Positions 1 through 5,019 are shown, counted from the stretch's first letter. The stretch: 5,019 bases of DNA from Bacteroidales bacterium (GCA_031273515.1 JAISRU010000289.1:1-5019); one strand, 5' to 3'. The notes: generated from the sequence alone by a model not told the origin. Program-made: numbers and translations.

Positions 1-90
1 CTCGAAGGATTTTCTATCAATGGCAACGCAGCGAAGAGTTCAAACGATGATCTGTTGAAATGGTTGCGTAAGATTGGGATCATCAAATAA
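1..90 (+). CDS. Flavodoxin-like protein, C-terminal end only
   Basis: An open frame enters from the left edge and stops at TAA (88-90), giving 29 residues that end in DDLLKWLRKIGIIK. The pattern LEGFSINGNAA...S..DLLKWLRKIGI resembles the last strand and helix of Bacteroidota flavodoxins of the long Flavodoxin_4 type, which typically close with a G-x-x-[IV]-x-G stretch followed by a Trp-Leu-containing helix and a Gly-Ile end. Flavodoxins are small cytosolic FMN proteins that shuttle single electrons. The FMN-binding loops lie outside the window, so the call rests on the tail and on the redox genes that follow. A related NAD(P)H oxidoreductase of flavodoxin fold is possible. It is likely the upstream member of the operon containing the iron-sulfur protein and reductase. 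A diverged second copy of this tail lies at 204-239. Confidence 0.55.
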   Translation, partial: LEGFSINGNAAKSSNDDLLKWLRKIGIIK

Positions 91-110
91 TACAATTTAT
101 AGCAACAAAC

Positions 111-226
111 ATGAACAAAAAGGAAACCATAACGGTTGGATGCGTATAGGACTTTGGGAGCAAATCCATAAATCCCATTTCAAAGGGGTCGAAATCGATC
201 CCTTTGAAATGGCTGCGAACAATTGA
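111..226 (+). pseudogene. Decayed KilA-N-domain gene fragment
   Basis: ATG at 111 opens a frame beginning MNKKETITV, which resembles the start of Bacteroidota KilA-N proteins, but it ends at TAG (147-149) after 12 codons. In another frame, 137-226 reads WMRIGLWEQIHKSHFKGVEI and then DPFEMAANN before TGA. This matches my recollection of the KilA-N core, in which NWMRNRNTIEFLGLWEQ is followed by a N-x-x-F-K-x-V-E-F-D-x-F stretch. About nine residues between WMR and IGLWEQ, and the region between the start and WMR, appear to be missing. Everything after the DPFE segment is replaced by a flavodoxin-like tail. KilA-N is a DNA-binding domain common in phage and mobile-element proteins. I read this as a gene with internal deletions, a frameshift and a lost 3' end. 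The family match is from memory and not from a search. Confidence 0.5.
175..212. repeat. 38-nt near-perfect palindrome
   Basis: Bases 175-192 pair with 195-212. The 18 pairs comprise 17 Watson-Crick pairs and one G-U (188 with 199). Since a 2-nt loop is not realistic, the structure is best drawn as a 17-bp stem with the tetraloop AAAT at 192-195. Pairing ends at 174/213 (C opposite C). Neither side is followed by a T-run, so it does not look like an intrinsic terminator. It lies across the join between the KilA-N remnant and the duplicated flavodoxin tail. In the operon transcript it would form a strong hairpin about 60 nt upstream of the next start codon, where it could affect mRNA processing or stability. 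That role is inference. Confidence 0.75.
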
Positions 227-239
227 AATCGTCAAATAA
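204..239 (+). pseudogene. Diverged second copy of the flavodoxin 3' end
   Basis: The frame 204-239 reads LKWLRTIEIVK and stops at TAA. It aligns without gaps to 55-90 of the flavodoxin-like gene, which reads LKWLRKIGIIK then stop. I count 29 of 36 identical bases. Two of the seven differences are silent (Leu and Arg codons) and one is Ile to Val; the others give Lys to Thr and Gly to Glu. The pattern of partly silent substitutions suggests descent from a coding paralogue or a duplicated gene end. Upstream of 204 the frame no longer resembles flavodoxin, and the sequence passes into the KilA-N remnant through a shared TTTGAAA-like stretch. No intact gene is attached. Confidence 0.6.
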
Positions 240-272
240 CAACATCAAACAACAACAACAAATAACAATACT
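238..272 (+). promoter_or_regulatory. A/C-rich leader without Shine-Dalgarno
   Basis: The 35 bases before the ATG at 273 are almost only A and C, with four tandem AAC units at 248-259 and scattered AAT/AAC. There is no purine-rich anti-16S match. Such unstructured A-rich leaders are usual ahead of Bacteroidota genes, where initiation relies little on Shine-Dalgarno pairing. The leader supports ATG 273 as the true start. I see no convincing TTTG/TAnnTTTG promoter in 91-272, so the gene may be read from the flavodoxin promoter upstream. Confidence 0.4.
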
Positions 273-1778
273 ATGTTACGGAAAATAAGAATAATAATGG
301 CTTCTTTTGCCTTTGTACTGATCACACTGCTTTTCCTCGACTTTACAGGGACGCTTCATGCATGGTTCGGCTGGATAGCAAAAATACAGTTGATTTCCGC
401 AGTGCTCGCCCTGAATACCGGAGTGATAACAGCACTTGTGCTTCTCACTTTGCTTTTCGGACGAATTTACTGTTCCGTCATTTGTCCGCTCGGCGTATTT
501 CAGGACGTCGTTTCATGGTTTGCGGGGAAACGTCGGAAAAATCGGTTTCGTTATTCGTCCGCTCTTTTGTGGCTGCGATACGGCGTGTTGACGGTGTTTC
601 TGCTTGCGTTGATCTTCGGGATCAGTTCGGTATTCACCCTGCTTGAACCCTACAGCGCTTACGGACGTATCGCAGGAAATCTGTTTGCACCCGTGTACCA
701 ATTGGGGAACAATCTGCTTGCTTCTTTTGCCGAAAGAATTGACAGTTATGCTTTTTATTCCGTAGACGTCTGGCTTAAAAGCGGACTTACCTTTATTATT
801 GCCGTCGGCACATTGATTGTCGTTGCCGTCTTGTCATGGCGTGGAGGACGTACCTATTGTAATACGATTTGTCCGGTGGGTAGCGTGTTGGGATTTCTGT
901 CGAAATATTCCCTTTTCAGACCTGCGATTGATGAAACCAAATGCAACGAATGCGGATTATGCGCGAGAAATTGCAAATCGTCCTGTATCGACGCCAAAGC
1001 ACATAAAATTGATTACAGTCGTTGCGTAAGCTGCATGGACTGTATAGACAAATGCAGACAAAATGCCATGACCTGTTCCCTGCGACCTCTGACGTCCACC
1101 AAACAGCCGGCGACTGTGTCTGGAACGGTAGATGCAACGACTGAAAACGGGAGGTCGCGCCGCAGATTTCTTTCACTGACCGCCCTGTTTGCTGTTGGCG
1201 CAGCGCTCAAAGCGCAAAACAAGATTGCCGACGGCGGATTAGCAGTTATTGAAGACAAGAAAATACCTGTTCGCAAAACGCCGGTAGTTCCTGCGGGAAC
1301 GCAAAGTCTGCGGAACATGTCGCGACATTGCACTGCGTGTCAGCTTTGTGTATCAGTATGTCCCAATCAGGTATTGCGACCGTCGTCAGATTTGAGTCGG
1401 TTTATGCAGCCGGAAATGTCGTTCGAGCGAGGTTATTGTCGTCCCGAATGCGTGAAATGTACAGAGGTATGTCCTCCGAATGCCATAAAGAGGATAACGA
1501 CAGCCGACAAATCGGCAATACAGATTGGACGGGCAGTGTGGATAAAAGAAAACTGCGTGGTAAATACCGACGATGTTACCTGTACAAACTGTGCACGTCA
1601 TTGTCCAACGGGAGCGATAACCTTGGTACCGCGTAATCCTGAAACAAGTAACTCTCTGAAAATACCGACTATCGACAACGAAAGATGTATCGGCTGCGGA
1701 GCTTGTGAAAATCTTTGTCCGGCACGACCTTTCAGCGCTGTTTACGTCGAAGGAAATATAATACATCATACAATCTAA
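273..1778 (+). CDS. NapH/NapG-type fused membrane polyferredoxin
   Basis: This 501-residue protein is predicted to carry electrons across or along the inner membrane. Hydrophobic segments lie near residues 5-22, 38-62, 98-122 and 168-188. Two CxxxCP motifs, C67/C71 (followed by LGVFQD) and C196/C200, mark the NapH/RdxA-like half. Two ferredoxin motifs follow: C224/227/230/234 and C251/254/257/261. At 294-312 an internal RSRRRFLSL plus hydrophobic stretch resembles a twin-arginine signal-anchor. Beyond it four more Cys quartets (C353/356/359/363, C389/393/396/400, C428/437/440/444, C472/475/478/482) match the four-cluster layout of NapG/MauM ferredoxins, giving six predicted [4Fe-4S] clusters. 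NapH and NapG are normally separate proteins that pass quinol electrons to periplasmic nitrate reductase. No nap catalytic gene is here, so the partner is more likely the reductase encoded 18 bp downstream. Family assignment is firm; direction of electron flow and topology are inferred. Confidence 0.88.
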   Translation: MLRKIRIIMASFAFVLITLLFLDFTGTLHAWFGWIAKIQLISAVLALNTGVITALVLLTLLFGRIYCSVICPLGVFQDVVSWFAGKRRKNRFRYSSALLWLRYGVLTVFLLALIFGISSVFTLLEPYSAYGRIAGNLFAPVYQLGNNLLASFAERIDSYAFYSVDVWLKSGLTFIIAVGTLIVVAVLSWRGGRTYCNTICPVGSVLGFLSKYSLFRPAIDETKCNECGLCARNCKSSCIDAKAHKIDYSRCVSCMDCIDKCRQNAMTCSLRPLTSTKQPATVSGTVDATTENGRSRRRFLSLTALFAVGAALKAQNKIADGGLAVIEDKKIPVRKTPVVPAGTQSLRNMSRHCTACQLCVSVCPNQVLRPSSDLSRFMQPEMSFERGYCRPECVKCTEVCPPNAIKRITTADKSAIQIGRAVWIKENCVVNTDDVTCTNCARHCPTGAITLVPRNPETSNSLKIPTIDNERCIGCGACENLCPARPFSAVYVEGNIIHHTI

Positions 1779-1796
1779 CCGATAATAGAAATAAGT

Positions 1797-3227
1797 ATGG
1801 AGCGGAAAAATAAGAAAACAATAAGTCGCAGGGATTTTCTCAAGATAATGGGAGCAGGAGCAACTGTAACTGCGGCAGGACTTGCCGGATGTAGTCCGAA
1901 GAACAGCATTTCGGACAGTGTTTCGAACAACGGCAGACAATTGGGAGAAGTTCCCACCGATAAAATGACGTACCGAATTACCCCGAATACGGGCGATAAG
2001 GTTTCGTTGCTTGGTTACGGTTGCATGCGCTGGCCTCTGAAACAAAAGTCAGACGGCAGCGACGAGGAAGTAGTAGATCAGGAAGCGGTAAACGATTTGG
2101 TAGATTATGCCATTGCACACGGCGTAAACTATTTTGACACGGCGCCGCCATACGTCAGGGGACTTTCGGAAGCAGCGACCGGCATTGCATTGAGTCGTCA
2201 TCCTCGCGACAAATATTTTATTGCCACGAAGATGTCCAATCAGCGTTTGACGGATCAGGGTTTATCGGGAGAGCCGTTATACAAGGCTTCTGTTGCCATG
2301 TATCGTAATTCGCTTGAGTTGTTGAAAACCGACTATCTTGATTACTATCTGCTGCATAGTATTGGCGGAGGCGAGGGCGACGGCACTCCTCTTTTAAGGA
2401 CTCGTTTTTTCGACAGTGGAGTTTTGGATTTCATGCTCAAGGAGCGGGAAGCAGGACGGATACGCAATTTGGGTTTTTCGTTTCATGGCAACGTAAAAGC
2501 GTATGATTATCTCTTGCAGACCGACATAAAATGGGATTTTGTACAGATCCAGTTGAATTATATCGATTGGCAACATGCTTCGGGATGGAACGTCAATGCC
2601 GAATATTTGTATGGTGAACTTGACAAGCGGGGTATTCCGGCTATTATCATGGAGCCGTTGCTTGGCGGACGTTTATCACGGATACCGATACATGCGATGG
2701 AGATACTGAAAAGGGATCGTCCAGAAGACAGTGCGGCGGCATGGGCATTTCGTTACGCGGGAACCCCCGGAAAAGTGCTTACGGTGTTGAGCGGCATGGT
2801 CTACATGGAACATTTGCAGGAAGACATTATCACATATTCTCCGCTCAAGCCGCTCAACGAGGCAGAATACGCATCCTTAGAGCAAGTAACGGAGATCATG
2901 CTGAATGCGGAATTTGTACAGTGTACGACCTGTCAGTATTGCATGCCATGTCCATACGGATTGGATATTCCTGAAATTTTCGCACATTACAATCGATGTG
3001 TGAGCGAAGGGAACCGGGCGAACAGTTCGGGAGATGAAAATTATCGCAAGGCGCGTCGTGCATTTCTGATAGGTTATGATCGCAGAGTCCCCAGACTTCG
3101 ACAGGCAAATCACTGTATCGGATGCGATCGCTGTAAGCCTAATTGTCCTCAGCGCATTGATATCCCTGAAGAGATGCAGAAAATCGACAGATTTGTCGAA
3201 CAACTCAAACAAGGAGCAGCGTTCTAA
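1797..3227 (+). CDS. Tat-exported aldo/keto reductase with C-terminal ferredoxin motifs
   Basis: This 476-residue protein starts with a twin-arginine motif (ISRRDFLKIMG, R11-R12), a hydrophobic stretch and the lipobox LAGC (C32), so it should be exported folded and lipid-anchored. The residues after C32 (SPKNSISD) lack an acidic surface-export signal, suggesting a periplasm-facing protein. Residues about 60-345 form the AKR barrel, with all four catalytic residues visible: D114 (YFDTA), Y119 (PPY), K145 (ATKM) and H187 (LLHS). The C-terminal part has C376/379/382/385 (CTTCQYCMPCP) and C440/443/446/450 (CIGCDRCKPNCP), ligands for one or two [4Fe-4S] clusters; iron-sulfur AKRs of this layout are common in anaerobes. 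Ordinary AKRs use NAD(P)H, which is scarce in the periplasm, so electrons may come from the polyferredoxin encoded just upstream. The substrate is unknown. ATG 1797 fits the Tat signal. Confidence 0.9.
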   Translation: MERKNKKTISRRDFLKIMGAGATVTAAGLAGCSPKNSISDSVSNNGRQLGEVPTDKMTYRITPNTGDKVSLLGYGCMRWPLKQKSDGSDEEVVDQEAVNDLVDYAIAHGVNYFDTAPPYVRGLSEAATGIALSRHPRDKYFIATKMSNQRLTDQGLSGEPLYKASVAMYRNSLELLKTDYLDYYLLHSIGGGEGDGTPLLRTRFFDSGVLDFMLKEREAGRIRNLGFSFHGNVKAYDYLLQTDIKWDFVQIQLNYIDWQHASGWNVNAEYLYGELDKRGIPAIIMEPLLGGRLSRIPIHAMEILKRDRPEDSAAAWAFRYAGTPGKVLTVLSGMVYMEHLQEDIITYSPLKPLNEAEYASLEQVTEIMLNAEFVQCTTCQYCMPCPYGLDIPEIFAHYNRCVSEGNRANSSGDENYRKARRAFLIGYDRRVPRLRQANHCIGCDRCKPNCPQRIDIPEEMQKIDRFVEQLKQGAAF

Positions 3228-3256
3228 TGGTGGACAAGTGGACATTTGTCTTGAAC

Positions 3257-3292
3257 TGTGATTTATCTGATTTACTTGATGAACATGATTAT
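3257..3292 (+). repeat. Four degenerate 9-bp tandem units
   Basis: Four consecutive 9-mers, TGTGATTTA, TCTGATTTA, CTTGATGAA and CATGATTAT, share a central TGAT at fixed phase. The first two differ at one base; the last two are more diverged. The array sits 29 bp after the reductase stop and within the larger repeat unit. No function can be read from it. Confidence 0.6.
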
Positions 3293-3308
3293 TTTTTCCT
3301 CACCCCTG

Positions 3309-3332
3309 CCCCTATCCAAAGTTGGAAAGGGG
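3309..3332. repeat. CCCCT...AGGGG palindrome with G8 run
   Basis: Bases 3309-3319 pair with 3322-3332, with a single A-A mismatch (3314/3327): CCCCTaTCCAA against TTGGAaAGGGG. An 8-base G run covers 3329-3336. It lies between two convergent genes, where a hairpin could block transcription from either side, but no T-run follows on either strand, so it is not a standard intrinsic terminator. It looks like a degenerate copy of the widespread CCCCTCTCC-N-GGAGAGGGG intergenic repeat. Confidence 0.55.
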
Positions 3333-3395
3333 GGGGATAAAAAATCTGTTTAATCTTCTGTCATCTTTCCACACAAATAACGGTAGAACCTCCTC

Positions 3396-3457
3396 GAAAG
3401 TGTCCCCAAGACCTTCCTGAACATTTCAGAACATTCTGGAAACGTCCACAAGACCTT
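3396..3457. repeat. Imperfect direct repeat, about 42-bp period
   Basis: Bases 3396-3415 (GAAAGTGTCCCCAAGACCTT) and 3439-3457 (GAAACGTCCACAAGACCTT) are 20- and 19-nt near-copies. The shared AAGACCTT cores are 42 bp apart. Between them, GAACATT occurs twice (3419-3425 and 3429-3435). The second copy ends six bases before the stop codon of the minus-strand DUF3127 gene, so both copies would lie in its 3' untranslated region. The rest of the gap (3341-3395) shows nothing I can name. Confidence 0.6.
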
Positions 3458-3460
3458 AGG

Positions 3461-3835
3461 TTAAAATGGAATAATCTCTCCGAGTTCGTTGTCCGTAAAG
3501 GTTCCTGTTTCGTCGTCGGCGATGGATGGAGGAATTTCGGGCGGATGCTGCGTTTCCTGCGACGCCGTATCTATTTTCCATGCACGGACGTCGGTATACC
3601 ATTTCCCGTTATATTCTCTCGATTCAATGTTGATCCCTGCCGTAATTACGCTTCCAACAGGATGTTGCTTCTCTAATGTATCCGATTTGTCGCCCCATAC
3701 GCTTATGCAGACTTTACGCGGATATTGTTCCATTGTTTCTATGATAAAGTCTCTTTTCGACCATGCTCCGTTTTTGCTCACGCCTGTCTGCTGAGGCATG
3801 ATTTGCTGAATTTTTCCTGTAATTTCTAAAGCCAT
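3461..3835 (-). CDS. DUF3127 family OB-fold-like protein with SSB-like tail
   Basis: This 124-residue protein matches DUF3127, a small Bacteroidota family thought to have an OB-fold related to single-stranded DNA-binding proteins. Recognisable elements are the ITGKIQQIMPQQTGVSKNG start (residues 5-23), the KRDFIIET strand (28-34), the YPRKVCISVWGDK segment (38-50), the VGSVITAGINIESREYNGKWY segment (60-80) and VRAWKID (83-89). After residue 90 comes a flexible acidic tail rich in Pro, Asp and Glu that ends in GEIIPF. Bacterial SSB proteins end in DDDIPF, the tip that recruits partner proteins, so the tail may act the same way; that is inference. Nucleic-acid binding is not shown by the sequence. 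The gene begins 83 bp after the protease on the same strand and converges with the reductase. ATG (3833-3835) follows an A-rich leader. Confidence 0.88.
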   Translation of the reverse strand: MALEITGKIQQIMPQQTGVSKNGAWSKRDFIIETMEQYPRKVCISVWGDKSDTLEKQHPVGSVITAGINIESREYNGKWYTDVRAWKIDTASQETQHPPEIPPSIADDETGTFTDNELGEIIPF

Positions 3836-3867
3836 TTTTATTTATTTTACGTTTATACTATTCTATG

Positions 3868-3896
3868 TTAAATTATATGATGAATACTGAAACAAA
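3868..3896 (-). promoter_or_regulatory. Possible Bacteroidota-type promoter for the DUF3127 gene
   Basis: Read on the minus strand, TTTG (3896-3893) is followed after 17 bases by TAATTTAA (3875-3868), 32 bp before the start codon at 3835. The Bacteroidota primary sigma consensus is TTTG, about 19-21 bases, then TAnnTTTG. The -7 box here keeps TAnnTT but lacks the final TG, and the spacing is short. The region is AT-rich throughout, so a chance match is quite possible. Confidence 0.3.
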
Positions 3897-3918
3897 TTTC
3901 GTTGAATATTCCTGATTA

Positions 3919-5019
3919 CTATTTGATTAATTTTCTTGTCCATGTATTTTTTCCGTCGCACAGGCGGACAACATAACATCCTGCCGCAAGATTTTCCATA
4001 TTAAGCGTATTCACTCCTGTGTAAACGGTCTGCTTCTGCAATTGCCGCCCCGACAAATCGTACAGTTCCAATGTAATAACAGTCCGGCTGTCTGCCTGAA
4101 CAGAAATATAGACCTTGTCGATAACGGGATTGGGGAAAAGATGAAACCGAACTTTATCTGTTTCAAAAGCGGCTGTTCCTGTTGTTTCCAACGATTTAGA
4201 TACAGCGCTGTAGGCGTCTATTTTGCCATGTCCGAAACGAATTGAGCCATGTTGTTGTGTATATTGATCGGAATAAGCCGTTTGAGCAATTATTCTTTTG
4301 ACTTCCGTCGGCGTTAATGCAGGATTAGCCTGAAGCATCAGCGCAACCACTCCCGCTACAAAAGGAGAAGACATCGAAGTGCCTGACAACGAAACAAACC
4401 GATAGGTTCTTCCCTCAAATTGAACAACCTGAGATACACTTCCCGGATTGTGATTGGTGAAAGAAGATACGGCTGCGGTTACACTACTGCCGGGAGCGGA
4501 AATATCGGGTTTATTCCGATTGTCTATCGTGCTGCCGTAGCTTGAAAAAGTGGCTATCTCTCCTCCGAGAATACTGCCCTGAGGGATCGTATATTTTGCT
4601 CTGTGCGCGGCAACACTGATAACGCATTCGATATGACCAGGCGCTCCTATGCCATAAGACGCATCTCCTGCCGACCAGCCGCTTATTCCTCCCGATGAAA
4701 ACACTGCTCCCCAATTACCTGCGCCATTAGTTAATTCTGCCACATTCCACGCATGAAAATCAGTACTGTCGGAGGTAACGCACAAGCCGATTTTGTAAGG
4801 GCTGTTGCCAACGGAGGACTTTATTCTTAACCTCGCCTGAGGACGATTGTTGTAGTGATTGGATTGTTCGATGAATATATTGTAATAAATCGTATCCGAT
4901 CCTGTTGTAACAAGAAAAGTATCAATGGAAGCGTTGCCGTCAGCGGTATGATAATAAGGCGAAACGGCTACAGGCTGAGAGGGATCGGTGAACGCCAAAA
5001 AAGAAAATGCAAAAGAAGT
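3919..5019 (-). CDS. Subtilisin-like S8 peptidase with T9SS sorting domain, N-terminus outside window
   Basis: The frame is open to the right edge, giving 366 C-terminal residues (stop TAG at 3919-3921). In visible-fragment numbering, residues about 20-120 look like a beta-rich insertion inside the catalytic domain. The subtilase core then resumes with VISVAAH (134-140), IATFSSYGS (156-164) and KPDISAPG (170-177). GTSMSSP (213-219) holds the nucleophile Ser215. The catalytic Asp and His must lie outside the window. From about 292 (FHLFPNP) to the end is a type A T9SS sorting domain (Por_Secre_tail) with LELYDLSGRQL and YVVRL, ending TRKLIK. Such proteins cross the inner membrane by Sec, then the outer membrane by T9SS, where this domain is removed and the protein is secreted or surface-anchored. 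A likely role is extracellular protein digestion. The TTG at 4996-4998 is an unlikely start because the frame continues upstream. Confidence 0.9.
   Translation of the reverse strand, partial: TSFAFSFLAFTDPSQPVAVSPYYHTADGNASIDTFLVTTGSDTIYYNIFIEQSNHYNNRPQARLRIKSSVGNSPYKIGLCVTSDSTDFHAWNVAELTNGAGNWGAVFSSGGISGWSAGDASYGIGAPGHIECVISVAAHRAKYTIPQGSILGGEIATFSSYGSTIDNRNKPDISAPGSSVTAAVSSFTNHNPGSVSQVVQFEGRTYRFVSLSGTSMSSPFVAGVVALMLQANPALTPTEVKRIIAQTAYSDQYTQQHGSIRFGHGKIDAYSAVSKSLETTGTAAFETDKVRFHLFPNPVIDKVYISVQADSRTVITLELYDLSGRQLQKQTVYTGVNTLNMENLAAGCYVVRLCDGKNTWTRKLIK

Larger units (their letters stand above)
3227..3340 (+). repeat. Interspersed intergenic repeat, likely non-coding
   Basis: The sequence directly after the reductase stop has three parts: GTGGAC twice (3230-3235, 3238-3243), a run of 9-bp units (3257-3292), and a C-rich block CTCACCCCTGCCCC leading into a palindrome with eight Gs. 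The combination resembles an intergenic repeat family scattered through Bacteroidota and some other genomes, where a GATTTA-type tandem stretch precedes CTCACCCC...GGGG. A 37-codon frame (ATG 3227, overlapping the reductase stop as TAATG, to TAA 3338-3340) runs through it and begins MVDKWTFVLNCDLSDLL. I recall similar short hypothetical proteins as translations of such repeats, so I do not call it a gene, though translational coupling cannot be excluded. Confidence 0.45.

Noticed and set aside
111..149. 12-codon frame MNKKETITVGCV as a leader peptide
   Set aside because: The start resembles that of KilA-N proteins, and the following sequence shows more of that family in another frame, so decay explains it better than a leader peptide. 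It has no run of codons typical of attenuation.
175..212. Intrinsic terminator between flavodoxin and the polyferredoxin gene
   Set aside because: The stem is strong but no T-run follows on either strand, and the stem lies at a pseudogene junction.
248..259. AAC tandem units as a phase-variable repeat
   Set aside because: There are only four clean units, in an untranslated A/C-rich leader. Length change would not switch a reading frame, and such leaders are normal in this phylum.
1386..2045. 219-codon open frame on the minus strand
   Set aside because: It lies opposite the end of the polyferredoxin gene and the start of the reductase gene, both of which have strong family motifs. Its translation is Ser/Arg/Tyr/Cys-rich with no recognisable domain.
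3227..3340. 37-codon gene coupled to the reductase by TAATG
   Set aside because: The translation follows a 9-bp repeat array and a G8 run and has no domain features. It looks like a translated interspersed repeat, so it was annotated as a repeat.
4996..4998. TTG as the start codon of the protease
   Set aside because: The frame is open to the window edge, and the visible part lacks the catalytic Asp and His that precede the Ser in S8 enzymes, so the gene must begin upstream.

Overview
The window comes from a member of the Bacteroidota, probably an anaerobic or microaerobic Bacteroidales-type bacterium. Three things point there: a subtilisin-like protease with a C-terminal type IX secretion (T9SS) sorting domain, a DUF3127 protein (a family characteristic of this phylum), and gene starts preceded by A/C-rich leaders with no Shine-Dalgarno sequence. 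The species cannot be named from the sequence.

Layout, plus strand. Positions 1-90 are the last 29 codons of a flavodoxin-like gene. Positions 91-272 are a scarred spacer. It holds a decayed KilA-N-domain gene fragment, a second diverged copy of the flavodoxin tail, a near-perfect 38-nt palindrome and a CAA-rich leader. Next are two tightly spaced genes (18 bp apart). The first, 273-1778, is a six-cluster iron-sulfur membrane protein in which a NapH-like membrane half is joined to a NapG-like ferredoxin half through an internal twin-arginine segment. The second, 1797-3227, is an aldo/keto reductase with a Tat lipoprotein signal and two C-terminal Cys-rich ferredoxin motifs. Positions 3228-3460 are a convergent intergenic region with 9-bp tandem repeats, a C/G-rich palindrome of interspersed-repeat type and a separate 42-bp imperfect direct repeat.

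Layout, minus strand. Positions 3461-3835 encode a DUF3127 OB-fold-like protein with an acidic tail ending in IPF, like the tip of SSB. Positions 3919-5019 encode the C-terminal 366 residues of an S8 peptidase that runs off the right edge.

How the genes may work together: the flavodoxin, polyferredoxin and exported reductase form a plausible electron-transfer module. Electrons would pass from a cytosolic flavodoxin or quinol pool through the membrane iron-sulfur protein to a periplasm-facing, lipid-anchored AKR-fold reductase. This is inference from domain content, export signals and gene order; the substrate is unknown. The DUF3127 and protease genes look functionally unrelated to that module.
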